A stretch of DNA of 48,884 bases from Candidatus Roizmanbacteria bacterium GW2011_GWC1_37_12 (GCA_000991135.1 LBST01000012.1:1-48884); one strand, 5' to 3'. Shown: positions 1 through 8,252, numbered from the stretch's first letter. Notes: generated from the letters alone by a model not told the origin. Numbers and translations: made by a program.

Positions 1-1
1 A

Positions 2-307
2 CTAATTATGGGAGGTGACTTCAACTATCTGCCTTATCAGAGAAGAAGACTGGAAATAATTATGAAGAAATACGGCTTGGTCGAGGCAACAAAAAATATA
101 AGACAAACAGTTGACTTCTCAATCATCGGGGAAAAAGAACATATGACACCGTTCCAGCGCTCTTTTATCAAATTCTTAGACAAATTATTTCTCCATAAAA
201 TGAAAAACGACTATCTATTCTATCGAGGTGTAAAGCTCAAAAAAACTGAAAGAATCAATCTCCAATTCTCCGATCATTACCCAATCCTCTCAACCTTTTC
301 TATTTAA
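2..307 (+). CDS. Endonuclease/exonuclease/phosphatase family protein, C-terminal part
   Basis: This is the 3' end of a gene that begins left of the window; the frame is open from base 2 and reads LIMGGDFN, so the ATG at 8 is internal. The GGDFN motif and the terminal SDHYPILSTF motif are the last metal-binding and catalytic signatures of the DNase I-like EEP fold, which cleaves phosphodiesters in nucleic acids or lipids. About 100 residues remain of a usual 250-300. The substrate cannot be told. The gene converges on the downstream glycosyltransferase with a 4-nt overlap. Confidence 0.8.
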   Translation, partial: LIMGGDFNYLPYQRRRLEIIMKKYGLVEATKNIRQTVDFSIIGEKEHMTPFQRSFIKFLDKLFLHKMKNDYLFYRGVKLKKTERINLQFSDHYPILSTFSI

Positions 308-1128
308 GAAGAAAGCAGTTTACTAAAAAATTCTTTTATTATTTTAGAATAATTGTTCATATTATCGGTAAATGAAATTTTATTTTTAAGTTTCTTATAT
401 TCTGCTCCACCCATTTGATAATCAAAAATCTCTTTTTTAATATCTCCCTTTATAAGGATATAAGCCGTAGCAACTAAATATTTATAAAATGCTTCTAATT
501 TACCTTCTTTCTTCATTCTTCTCAACGAGAATTTAATTTTTAAATGATTTAAAAATTTCGCTCTAACGCCCCAAAGTTGCGCTCTTTGAATTAAATTATG
601 ATCTTCTGCCAAAAATAGTTTTTCATCAAATCTACCTATACGATTAAAAAAATTTTTTTCCACTACCATCGATCCGCCATTTGAAAACGGTTTACCAACA
701 TATTGAGACATTTCAGTTAAAAAGCTTACGATTCTAAAAATTACTTCCATCTGTTGGTCTTTTTCATCAGGGACAGTGCGAGGAATAAATAATAAGCCCT
801 TATTATTATTGACCGCCTTATTAAGATTCTTAATAAAAGAAGAGTAAATCTGAACATCGGCATCCAAAAATACCAAATATTCTCCTTTAGCTTTTTCTGC
901 GCCAAAGTTTCTGGAAAAAGAAACGTTATGCCTTTTGGCTTTAAAAATGCGTAATGGTAAAGTTTGCTTAAATCTTAAAATATTTTTTATAGTATTATCT
1001 GAAGAACAAGCATCAATCACAATTATTTCAAAGTTCTTTAGTTTTTGATTCTGTAAATCTGAAAGCAATCTTGGTAAAAATTTTTCTTCGTTTAAGCTTG
1101 GTATAATCACTGAAAAAAGGGGTTTCAT
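304..1128 (-). CDS. Family 2 glycosyltransferase
   Basis: A 274-residue GT-A fold glycosyltransferase, expected to move a sugar from a nucleotide donor onto a surface glycan or lipid. The N-terminus has FSVIIPSLNEE, then DACSSDNT at the nucleotide-binding loop and FLDADV as the DxD metal site (about residue 90); AEDHNL near residue 175 fits the usual ED catalytic-base motif. The C-terminal 60 residues are Lys-rich and may touch the membrane. A TATAAT lies 11 nt before the start codon on this strand (1140-1145). It is divergent from the GT4 gene at 1166, so both probably use the same short intergenic region. Confidence 0.85.
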   Translation of the reverse strand: MKPLFSVIIPSLNEEKFLPRLLSDLQNQKLKNFEIIVIDACSSDNTIKNILRFKQTLPLRIFKAKRHNVSFSRNFGAEKAKGEYLVFLDADVQIYSSFIKNLNKAVNNNKGLLFIPRTVPDEKDQQMEVIFRIVSFLTEMSQYVGKPFSNGGSMVVEKNFFNRIGRFDEKLFLAEDHNLIQRAQLWGVRAKFLNHLKIKFSLRRMKKEGKLEAFYKYLVATAYILIKGDIKKEIFDYQMGGAEYKKLKNKISFTDNMNNYSKIIKEFFSKLLSS

Positions 1129-1165
1129 AGCTTTATTTAATTATATCATTTGTTACAATTAACTA

Positions 1166-2230
1166 ATGAAAATAGCTGTCTTTACCGACACTTTTTTACC
1201 TCAAGTCAACGGAGTAGTTACTAACGTAATCGACCTCATTAAAGAACTCTCCAAAAAAAATCACCAACTTCTAGTTTTTGCACCAAAACCGAGTAAAAAA
1301 ATCAGCTTTATTTTAAAAGGAGTAAAAATTGATCATATAGGAGGACTTCCTGCTGTTTTTTATCCTGAATTTTACTTTACCAATCCTATTAGCTTTCAGA
1401 TATTGAAAACCACAGAAAAATTCAACCCTGATATTATTCATTTTCATACGCCGATTACCATCGGTTTTAATGCTATTATTACCGCCAAATATTTAAAAAA
1501 ACCCTTGGTTTCAACTTTTAATACTTATTTCATGGAGCCTGAATATTTACGGGTAGTCGGACTTGATAGATTTGGATTAGACAAAAACAGATTTATTAAT
1601 AGATTCAGTTGGCAGTTTGCCCGTTTTTTTTATGACCAATCAGACATTATAATTACACCTTCACAGTTTACCAAAGATGATTTAATTAAACATGGTTTTA
1701 TTAAACCGGTAATAAAAATCAGTAATGGGATTAATTTACCAAAAAAATTAAAAAAGCCAATAAAAAACCATTTTGGTCAATACTTTCTTTATGTGGGAAG
1801 ACTTAGTAAAGAAAAAAATATAAGTTTATTAATCACTTCTTTCAAAAAATTTTCTTTATTTGATCAAAAAACCAAACTGTTAATCATTGGAGAAGGTCCG
1901 GAAAAAAACGATTTAAAAAAATTGGTAATTAATTTTCACCTAAATAATCGCGTTCTTTTTCTAGGATCAATTACCCACGACACTTTAATGGAATCAAATT
2001 ATTATTCCAATGCTTTAGCTTTTATCAGTGCTAGCACAAGTGAAACTCAAGGTTTAAGCATCCTTGAAGCTTGTTCTTTCAAACTCCCAATTATTGCAGT
2101 TAAGGCAAGAGCTGTAACAGAGTTATTTAATAATAATGGAATACTATGTCAACCCAATAATATAGGAGAATTGGCTGATGCTTTAAGTGTCTGTTATTAT
2201 CCCTGTTTTCAACGAAGAAAAATATATTAA
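1166..2230 (+). CDS. Family 4 glycosyltransferase, C-terminally shortened
   Basis: A GT-B glycosyltransferase of the MgdA/PimB type (N-terminus MKIAVFTDTFLPQVNGVV). The N-terminal acceptor domain carries HFHTPITIGF; the C-terminal donor domain has YVGRLSKEKN and the E-x7-E region SETQGLSILEA. Family members normally run another 30-40 residues after the GELADAL helix; here the frame continues only into SVCYYPCFQRRKIY, which is out-of-frame translation of the next gene's start. The last about 14 residues are therefore probably not native. TACAAT stands 6 nt before the ATG, implying a leaderless mRNA. Confidence 0.8.
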   Translation: MKIAVFTDTFLPQVNGVVTNVIDLIKELSKKNHQLLVFAPKPSKKISFILKGVKIDHIGGLPAVFYPEFYFTNPISFQILKTTEKFNPDIIHFHTPITIGFNAIITAKYLKKPLVSTFNTYFMEPEYLRVVGLDRFGLDKNRFINRFSWQFARFFYDQSDIIITPSQFTKDDLIKHGFIKPVIKISNGINLPKKLKKPIKNHFGQYFLYVGRLSKEKNISLLITSFKKFSLFDQKTKLLIIGEGPEKNDLKKLVINFHLNNRVLFLGSITHDTLMESNYYSNALAFISASTSETQGLSILEACSFKLPIIAVKARAVTELFNNNGILCQPNNIGELADALSVCYYPCFQRRKIY

Positions 2231-2858
2231 AAGCTGTCTTGATTCTCTAATCAGCCAGGAAGAAAAACCAGACGAAATCATTGTTATTGACAACAACTCT
2301 ACTGATAGAACTATTGATATTGTCAAAAAATACCCCCAGGTAAAAGTCATCAACGAAAAAAAACAAGGAATTGCATACGCGAGAAATGCCGGATTCAATG
2401 CGGCAACTGGTGACATTCTGGTTAAATGCGACGCCGACTCTAGATTCCCTATTAACTTTATAAAGAACATCAAAAAAAAATTCTCTGACAGTAATTCAAT
2501 TGTTGGTCTGTCGATGCCGCTTCTTGTCTATGATTTGCCAGGCGCCAGTAAATCTCTTTTCCCTTTTTACCTTTATGTATTGATACCAAGACTTATTATG
2601 GGATTTTACCCGTTGTTGACATGTTATGCGATAAAAAAGAATGCTTGGGAAAAAATTAAGAAAGAAGTCTGCCTTGACGATAAAAAGATTCATGAAGATA
2701 TTGACCTTTCTTTTCATATAAAAAAGGTCGGAAAAATATTGCACGATTCAAAAACTATTCTTATGACTTCTGGAAGGCGGATAAAATACAATCCTAAATC
2801 TTTCTTTATCGAATATACGCTGATATTCTTTAAGATGTTGAAAAATCACTCATCTTGA
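2187..2858 (+). CDS. Family 2 glycosyltransferase
   Basis: A 223-residue GT-A glycosyltransferase. It starts at GTG 2187 directly with SVIIPVFNEE, without the few residues that usually precede this strand. DNNSTDRT is the donor loop, CDADSR the metal site and HEDIDLSFHIKK the catalytic-base region. A hydrophobic stretch (about 118-150) may bind membrane. It overlaps the GT4 gene by 44 nt in another frame and overlaps the ligase gene convergently by 29 nt. No good Shine-Dalgarno site precedes the GTG, so translation may depend on coupling to the GT4. The junction looks like a deletion that fused two genes. Confidence 0.75.
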   Translation: MSVIIPVFNEEKYIKSCLDSLISQEEKPDEIIVIDNNSTDRTIDIVKKYPQVKVINEKKQGIAYARNAGFNAATGDILVKCDADSRFPINFIKNIKKKFSDSNSIVGLSMPLLVYDLPGASKSLFPFYLYVLIPRLIMGFYPLLTCYAIKKNAWEKIKKEVCLDDKKIHEDIDLSFHIKKVGKILHDSKTILMTSGRRIKYNPKSFFIEYTLIFFKMLKNHSS

Positions 2859-4596
2859 TAAGTTCTTTTAGAGTCGTTACCTCTTGAGGATTTTTGTCGT
2901 CACGAAATCTTTCTAATCTTGGAAAACGAAGGGCTAAGCCGGCCGTATGAACAGGAGATTTGGTAATTTCGTCGGCTCGAATCTCAACTATTATTTTTGG
3001 TTCGATCCAAACATCACACTCCATCATTTTATCAACAAAATAATCCTTTGGTTTGTTTTTAATTCTTAATTCTAAACTCTTGATTCTTAATTCTTTCCAC
3101 TCTTCATCAGTTAACCCTGTCCCAATTTTAGCAATAGTAACAAACCTATCTTCTTTTTCATCCCTCAATCCGACCAAAAACGCCCCCATCCCAAAAACAG
3201 TTCTTTTACCCTTACCAAAATCGTACCCCATCACCAAACAGTCGATCGTGTCTTTAATTTTTGAAGAATAACTCCTCTTATACTTGATCCAGTTCCATTC
3301 GCGGGCGCCAGGCTTGTAAATTCCGGTGATTTTCTTTGCCAAAACTCCCTCCAACCCTTTTTCCAAGGCCTCGTCGAATAGTTTTTCTAATTTTTCTTGA
3401 TTTTCAACCTCTTCCTCGTCGGCAATGACAACTGTTTCTTTTAATAAATCTCTTTTTGTGGCAATCGAGCTCTCGAGGGCTTTTCTTCTTTCAATAAAAG
3501 GTCTGTTGATAAAATTTTCTCCGTCTTTGTAGAGAAGTTCAAAGGAAAACAACCTCAAAGGAATCTCTTTAGCCATTTTTTCAATATCATATTTTCTCTT
3601 TCTCTGGACCGTTTCTTGAAAAGGCAAGAATTCTTTCCTTTTTACGTTATAGCCTACCGCCTCTCCTTCAAAAATGATTTCCTTTGCTTTGACTTGCTTT
3701 TTTACTCCCTCGACGATGTCCGGATAGATATAAGTAACATCTTCTAAGCTGCGAGAAAAAAGCTTGACTTCAGGGACTGTCCTTAAAGGGTCTGTCCTTA
3801 AAAGGACAGAACCTTTTTTAAAATGAACCTGAAGACGAAAACCATCGAATTTTGGTTCAACTAAACATTTCCCAATTTGTTTTAATATTTCTGCGGCCGA
3901 CGACAAACGCTCCGCCCTCATCATGATTATTGGAGTAAAAACCTTTGGGCCGATCTTGTCTAAAGATTTTATTCCTTTTTCTTTGATAACTCGTCCAATA
4001 AATCCGAGTTCGGGACGGACGTGATAGGCTTTTTCAATCGTCGGCCGGAGGCTTTTATCGCCTTTAAGCATCCATGAATAAGCATCAAGGACTGTCATGT
4101 CGGAAAATCCCATTCTAATATTCCCTGTTGGTAGGCGGACCAAGAAACGGGAAGATAAAGAATCAAGCTGGCGGAGCAGTTGAGATAATAAGCCTTTTTT
4201 AATGTCTTGGCTCCCGACGCCTGACGACGTTGCCAGTCTGTAAAAGATCTCATAGACCTCAACTATTTCTAAATCTTTTTCTTCAAAAGAAGAATATTGT
4301 TTTTTAAAATTCTCAACCGTCTCCCCCAGATCGCCCCTTTTTTTAAACTCTTTTTCAAAATAGCTTTTTTCTATATTGAGAGCTGATATAATGGCTTTAA
4401 TAATCGTTTTCTCGGCCATACCAAAATCGATACCCTCGTACGCGGGTCTCACCCGCCCTTGGAGTAAATAAACTACTTTTTCGATTTCTTCGGGAGTTAA
4501 TTTTTTAAAAAGATCGGCCAAAATTCGAGTGATTTCCAGCCGTGAAGAAACCTGGCTGATTTTGTCAAAATATATTGCTAATTCTGAAAATTTCAT
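2830..4596 (-). CDS. lig: ATP-dependent DNA ligase, archaeal type
   Basis: A 588-residue ligase that seals nicks using ATP. Residues 1-200 form the DNA-binding domain seen in archaeal and eukaryotic ligase I. The adenylated lysine is K249 in motif I (EPKFDGFR); downstream lie the nucleotidyltransferase and OB domains, ending with the typical TAGLALRFPRLERFRDDK. Between motif I and VKLFSRSLEDVT there is an extra stretch (about 263-275, SVLLRTDPLRTVP) encoded by a palindromic repeat at 3774-3816. A Leu/Lys/Ile-rich stretch near the C-terminal end is encoded by an AT-rich repeat at 3061-3095. Bacteria normally use NAD ligase LigA; ATP ligases of this type occur in CPR lineages. Confidence 0.93.
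   Translation of the reverse strand: MKFSELAIYFDKISQVSSRLEITRILADLFKKLTPEEIEKVVYLLQGRVRPAYEGIDFGMAEKTIIKAIISALNIEKSYFEKEFKKRGDLGETVENFKKQYSSFEEKDLEIVEVYEIFYRLATSSGVGSQDIKKGLLSQLLRQLDSLSSRFLVRLPTGNIRMGFSDMTVLDAYSWMLKGDKSLRPTIEKAYHVRPELGFIGRVIKEKGIKSLDKIGPKVFTPIIMMRAERLSSAAEILKQIGKCLVEPKFDGFRLQVHFKKGSVLLRTDPLRTVPEVKLFSRSLEDVTYIYPDIVEGVKKQVKAKEIIFEGEAVGYNVKRKEFLPFQETVQRKRKYDIEKMAKEIPLRLFSFELLYKDGENFINRPFIERRKALESSIATKRDLLKETVVIADEEEVENQEKLEKLFDEALEKGLEGVLAKKITGIYKPGAREWNWIKYKRSYSSKIKDTIDCLVMGYDFGKGKRTVFGMGAFLVGLRDEKEDRFVTIAKIGTGLTDEEWKELRIKSLELRIKNKPKDYFVDKMMECDVWIEPKIIVEIRADEITKSPVHTAGLALRFPRLERFRDDKNPQEVTTLKELIKMSDFSTS
3774..3816. repeat. Palindromic element inside the ligase gene
   Basis: Positions 3785-3816 form a hairpin with 15-bp arms (one mismatch, g3790/a3811) and a 2-nt loop; the core is TCTGTCCTT / AAGGACAGA. 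A partial direct copy (CTGTCCTTAAA) precedes it at 3777-3787. The same core occurs in gltX at 22629-22654. The insert codes for about 13 residues absent from the ligase family pattern I know between motif I and VKLFSR. Confidence 0.75.
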
Positions 4597-4602
4597 AAGA
4601 GA

Positions 4603-4720
4603 TTAGTCACATTGTTGTTAGAAATTAGTAGCATAGTTTTTGAAATTAGAAAGTCGAAAATTGAATTTTTTTCTAATTTCTATCCTCTATCATCTATAAC
4701 TATGTGACTATTTTCTATTA
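4603..4720. repeat. Interspersed intergenic repeat, copy A
   Basis: This 140-nt AT-rich gap between the Fic gene and the ligase start holds a repeat that recurs at 11353-11475. Shared blocks include TTGTTGTTAGAAATT, CATAGTT and GAAATTAGAAAGT, in the same order. The element is an imperfect inverted repeat: TAGTCACA pairs with TGTGACTA, CATAGTT with AACTATG, and GAAATTAGAAA with TTTCTAATTTC. Both copies lie directly upstream of a minus-strand start codon. No ORF is visible in it. Confidence 0.65.
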
Positions 4721-4736
4721 ACTATGTTTCTATTTT

Positions 4737-5780
4737 CTAAACAATAACATATCTTGCAGCTTTAGTACTTCCAACTTTCTTAATCAACCCTTTTTTTATC
4801 AAATCCTGAAGGTCGCGAAGCACCGTGTCTTCGGAAACTTCAGGAAAAACCTCGCCGAATGTCTGATTCTGAATGTAGCCAACTTGCTGAAGATACTCGA
4901 CCAATTTCATCTGCCTTTCTGTCAAATATATCTGCTGGCCGCCAAATTTCTCTTTTAACTTAACGTCTTTTGATAATTTCAAAATCTTTTCTTTAATTTT
5001 GTCAAACTCGATAGACGCTCCATATGTAAAATATTCTAGCCAGCTGGTCAAGTCTCCCGCGGAGGCTTTTTGTAGATTTTGATAGTATGTCACAGCGTCT
5101 TTGTCATAATATTCCTCAAGAGAGAAAAATCGCCTAATGTCGTAGCCTCCTAAAAGTAAAATCAAAGTCGCCACCACCCGGGCGACCCGGCCGTTGCCGT
5201 CGATAAAGGGGTGGATGCGGACGAGTTCGTGGTGGGTGATCCCGGCTTTTAAAACCGGGTGGATTCTATCACGGTCATCGCGATTTAACCAATAAACAAA
5301 CTCTCTCATCAAAAATGGCACTTCAAGAGGCGGCGGCGGCCTAAAAGTTACCTCGCCGGTTGAAGAGTTTTTAATAATTACCTGCTTAGCGCGATACTCG
5401 CCCATCTGGTCGGAAGTCAAGATTTTGTCGGTGATAGTCCGATGAAGTTTTTTGATTAAAAGCTCGGTAATTTTGTCGATCTTCCTCTTGGCTTCTTCAT
5501 CGATAAATTCAATCACTTTACGATAATTGATAATCTCTTGGATATCTCTTGGCCGGCCGATCACCTGACGGCCTTCAAGGATGTCTTTGGCGTCGTCTTT
5601 ATGGAGAGCGTTGCCTTCAATATGAGTTCCGTGGTAGGCCGACCTGATGATCGCGTCTTCTTTAAACTGCTTTTCCCACAAAGGTAAAAGAGGTGAGTGC
5701 TTGATGACTTCTTCGGCGGCTTCGATTTTGGCAATATTGGTTAGGGTCTTATTGGTAATAGAAAAAGAAGGGTTGAACAT
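4737..5780 (-). CDS. Fic family protein with C-terminal winged helix
   Basis: A 347-residue Fic protein, expected to AMPylate (or otherwise nucleotidylate) a protein hydroxyl. The active-site motif HPFIDGNGR is at 190-198 with the catalytic His first. The N-terminal inhibitory helix motif THIEGN (52-57) is present, so this is a self-inhibited class II-like Fic. The last 65 residues (TERQMKLVEYLQQ...) form a DeoR-like winged helix, suggesting DNA binding. A TATAAT lies 7 nt before the ATG. It is transcribed divergently from two VirB2-like genes across only 23 nt. The target is unknown. Confidence 0.88.
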   Translation of the reverse strand: MFNPSFSITNKTLTNIAKIEAAEEVIKHSPLLPLWEKQFKEDAIIRSAYHGTHIEGNALHKDDAKDILEGRQVIGRPRDIQEIINYRKVIEFIDEEAKRKIDKITELLIKKLHRTITDKILTSDQMGEYRAKQVIIKNSSTGEVTFRPPPPLEVPFLMREFVYWLNRDDRDRIHPVLKAGITHHELVRIHPFIDGNGRVARVVATLILLLGGYDIRRFFSLEEYYDKDAVTYYQNLQKASAGDLTSWLEYFTYGASIEFDKIKEKILKLSKDVKLKEKFGGQQIYLTERQMKLVEYLQQVGYIQNQTFGEVFPEVSEDTVLRDLQDLIKKGLIKKVGSTKAARYVIV

Positions 5781-5787
5781 AGAAAAT

Positions 5788-5797
5788 ATTATATAAT
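5788..5797. promoter_or_regulatory. Shared palindromic -10 element for two divergent leaderless genes
   Basis: The palindrome ATTATATAAT reads as TATAAT on both strands (5792-5797 plus; 5793-5788 minus). It lies 7 nt from the Fic start at 5780 and 6 nt from the start at 5804. Both mRNAs would begin at or next to their start codons, and polymerase could bind in only one direction at a time. Confidence 0.65.
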
Positions 5798-5803
5798 TTA
5801 TCT

Positions 5804-6097
5804 ATGCTCTACGCCATAGAAATCAAAGACAAATTTGCGCCCGCTCGCCTCACGACGATCGGCCAACTTCTAAATGTCATTTTGCCTTTGATGATGAGCG
5901 GCGCCGCCTTAATATTCTTGGGGATGACCCTTTTTGGCGCTTTTAACCTTTTGACTCATGGTGATAATCCCGAAGGCATAAAAAAAGCTTACTCGACGAT
6001 TGTCTTTGCCGTCATCGGCCTTTTTATCGTAATTGCCAGTTTTGTCGGTGTAAAATTAATTGGTAAACTGTTAGGAGTTGATAATATTTTGCCATGA
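5804..6097 (+). CDS. VirB2/TrbC-like two-helix membrane protein
   Basis: A 97-residue protein with two membrane helices (about 25-50 and 68-92) separated by the short polar loop LTHGDNPEGIKKAYST. This layout, with a Gly/Lys/Ala loop, is that of TrbC/VirB2-type pilins and the many CPR pilin-like proteins, which may build a surface fibre or secretion channel. The identity rests on topology only. It overlaps the next gene by 4 nt (ATGA), so the two are translationally coupled. The promoter is the shared palindromic -10, with no room for a Shine-Dalgarno site. Confidence 0.6.
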   Translation: MLYAIEIKDKFAPARLTTIGQLLNVILPLMMSGAALIFLGMTLFGAFNLLTHGDNPEGIKKAYSTIVFAVIGLFIVIASFVGVKLIGKLLGVDNILP

Positions 6098-6459
6098 AAT
6101 TACAAGCCGCCGACGTCAATGACGCTTTCGGAACCGTCGATCCGCCAAAGGGAATGAATTTTGGCGGGTCAGACCCGGTCGCTGGTTTTGGGACTCTTAT
6201 CGGCTTTGGCATTAGAATGTTTATTATTATCGCCGGAATTTTTTTATTGGTCTATCTCTTTTGGGGCGCTTTTGACTGGATCACATCAAGCGGAGAAAAA
6301 GAAAAGGTCAGCAAGGCACAAAACAAAATCACCAATGCTCTTATTGGAATAATCTTGATCTTTGCCGTTATTGTTGTTTTTCAAGTTCTTGCCGGAAATA
6401 TTTTGAAAATTATTGTTCCCACCGATCAAGGCTGGCAGCTTAATCTTCCTACTTTGTAG
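6094..6459 (+). CDS. VirB2/TrbC-like two-helix membrane protein
   Basis: A 121-residue partner of the preceding gene. A 35-residue polar N-terminus (Gly/Pro-rich) is followed by a helix at about 38-60, the loop SSGEKEKVSKAQNKI, and a second helix at about 83-105. The loop matches the GGEKEKVEKAKKRI-type linker of VirB2-like proteins in CPR genomes. The C-terminal VPTDQGWQLNLPTL is outside or periplasm-like. It converges on the kinase gene with an 11-nt overlap. A paired pilin-like operon facing a Fic gene is notable, but a functional link is only inferred. Confidence 0.6.
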   Translation: MKLQAADVNDAFGTVDPPKGMNFGGSDPVAGFGTLIGFGIRMFIIIAGIFLLVYLFWGAFDWITSSGEKEKVSKAQNKITNALIGIILIFAVIVVFQVLAGNILKIIVPTDQGWQLNLPTL

Positions 6460-7201
6460 TGACTTTCGTTCCTTGAAGTCCCAGATCATTAGTAATATAG
6501 TTGTCTATTCCCTTATCCGCCAATCTCAAACATTGTTTTACTTTATATTTCATTCCGCCTGTCACATCGATTCCTTTTCCCTTATGAAAGACTCCTTCCA
6601 TCTTAGAAAACGTCTTTTTTGTTATAGTTTGAATTGTCATACCAGGCCGACCGGCAACCTCCGAGGTTACCCCTGGCGTGATACCAAGAAAAATGGCTTT
6701 TTCGACTTTAAATCCTCGATTTTTAAAATGAATAGCAACGTCGACCAAAAACTTATCCATTGACAGAATAGAAATTCCCAATTCTTGATCATCGACCAAA
6801 TCGGCGTGGAAAACAGGGGTAATATTATTTACCAACAATTTAGCAATATAACCATCTAACAATTTAACCATTTGCCCATTCTTATATTTGGCTACCTTAT
6901 CCGGTTCAACCGAAACTACTCTCAAACCAACATTATTTAACGAAGAAACAACTATTTTGTTTAGTTTTTTTACAGCGTTTTTTATCTCCCGTAGACCTTT
7001 TTCCAAATCATCCTTATATTTCTCCGCCAGCGGATGGCCAAATCCACCGGCGCCGGTAAAAATTATTAAAGAAAAATTTCTTTGAATTTCTTTTATTTGC
7101 TTAGATAATCTCTTAATCTCATAGTTTCTTGCTTTATTTATTTTTGTTTTATCAGAAATCAAAGAACCGCCTAACTTAATTAAAACTAGTTTTTTCATCA
7201 T
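6449..7201 (-). CDS. Isopentenyl phosphate kinase-like amino acid kinase
   Basis: A 250-residue member of the amino-acid-kinase fold. It opens with LVLIKLGGSLISDK, has GAGGFGHPLAEKY with H56 at the place of the His that marks isopentenyl phosphate kinases, and ends with GIDVTGGMKYKV. These are the IPK signatures; IPK phosphorylates isopentenyl phosphate to the diphosphate in the archaeal alternative mevalonate route. A related small-molecule kinase is possible. Its start overlaps the stop of the Fic-MerR gene (TAATG), so the two form an operon. No other mevalonate gene is in the window. Confidence 0.75.
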   Translation of the reverse strand: MMKKLVLIKLGGSLISDKTKINKARNYEIKRLSKQIKEIQRNFSLIIFTGAGGFGHPLAEKYKDDLEKGLREIKNAVKKLNKIVVSSLNNVGLRVVSVEPDKVAKYKNGQMVKLLDGYIAKLLVNNITPVFHADLVDDQELGISILSMDKFLVDVAIHFKNRGFKVEKAIFLGITPGVTSEVAGRPGMTIQTITKKTFSKMEGVFHKGKGIDVTGGMKYKVKQCLRLADKGIDNYITNDLGLQGTKVTTK

Positions 7202-8244
7202 TAATTTATTAGTTCTTTTATTTCATTTATGGTTAATCTTTTTTCTTTTTGTAATCTTCTTATCCCTTTAGCTTGTTTGATGGCATCAGGAGAATATAAT
7301 TGATATCCTCCCTCGCTGTATTTAGTAACCTTTAAAAGGCCCATCTTTGTCCAATATCTCAAAGTATGGATTGTCTCATCGGTCTCTTTTGCTAATTCGC
7401 CAATTTTAAGAAGCTCGGAAAATGTGATAAATTCTCGTTTAGATTTATATTTTGAAAAAGGTTTTTTTTCAAAAGCTGGTAAAATAGGCTTATTTAAAGC
7501 AGCATTAATATATGCTTCAAGTGAACGATCAACTGATGCTTCGATAAGATTATAATAAGAATCAAATTTTTCTTTTAATTGAGCTTCTTCTAATGAGTCT
7601 AAATATTGAATTCGTTCTTCATTTTTAATAATCGCCATCGGGTAATTGTTAATTATAAGAATCAAATTCATTAATAGTCTAGCAGTCCGTCCATTTCCAT
7701 CAACATAAGGATGAATACTTACTAGTCTATAATGGGAGTCGGCGGCAACTTTAACCGGATGAGTTGATTTTTGAGACGATAACCATTGGACAAATTCATT
7801 CATTAAATATGGAACTTTTATAGGTTGGGGTAACTCGACACTTGATCCCTTGATAAATACTTCTGTCTCTCTGTATTTTCCTGCCCATTGATCATCAATA
7901 CTAGTCAGAATAATTTTATGAATCTTATTAATATCTTCTTCTTTGATTTCGGCGTGGTTTTTTTTTCTTTTAGCCAAATCTTTTACAAATTCTATAGCTT
8001 TGGCATGGTTGATCGCTTCTATTTGATCCCTTAATGGTCTTCCAGATATGACAGTGGTAATTCCTTTTTCCAATATTTCAGCCGTTTCTTTACGGGTTAA
8101 GGTATTGCCTTCAATAGCATTTGAGGAATAAGTTAACTCAATTTTCAGCCACTCTTCTATCTCAAATAGAATTTCTTTTCTTAAAGGTAAGAGTTTATCT
8201 AATCTTTGTTTCTTTTTGATCAGATCATTAAATAAGTTTTTCAT
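7201..8244 (-). CDS. Fic family protein fused to a MerR-type DNA-binding domain
   Basis: A 347-residue Fic protein. The inhibitory motif SSNAIEGN lies at 40-47 and the active-site motif HPYVDGNGR at 178-186, so nucleotidyl transfer and self-inhibition are both expected. Residues 281-347 are a MerR-type helix-turn-helix (GELAKETDETIHTLRYW, then GLL and GGYQLYSPDAIKQ), unlike the DeoR-like tail of the other Fic. The fusion suggests a sensor-regulator. Its promoter is TTGACA-N17-TATACT, 8 nt before the ATG, and a dyad lies in the spacer. It is co-transcribed with the IPK-like gene. Confidence 0.85.
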   Translation of the reverse strand: MKNLFNDLIKKKQRLDKLLPLRKEILFEIEEWLKIELTYSSNAIEGNTLTRKETAEILEKGITTVISGRPLRDQIEAINHAKAIEFVKDLAKRKKNHAEIKEEDINKIHKIILTSIDDQWAGKYRETEVFIKGSSVELPQPIKVPYLMNEFVQWLSSQKSTHPVKVAADSHYRLVSIHPYVDGNGRTARLLMNLILIINNYPMAIIKNEERIQYLDSLEEAQLKEKFDSYYNLIEASVDRSLEAYINAALNKPILPAFEKKPFSKYKSKREFITFSELLKIGELAKETDETIHTLRYWTKMGLLKVTKYSEGGYQLYSPDAIKQAKGIRRLQKEKRLTINEIKELIN

Positions 8245-8252
8245 ATAACTAA

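Noticed and set aside
2856-2858. TGA recoded as Gly
   Set aside because: TGA ends genes at expected positions (also 6095-6097 and 47635-47637), so the standard bacterial code holds.
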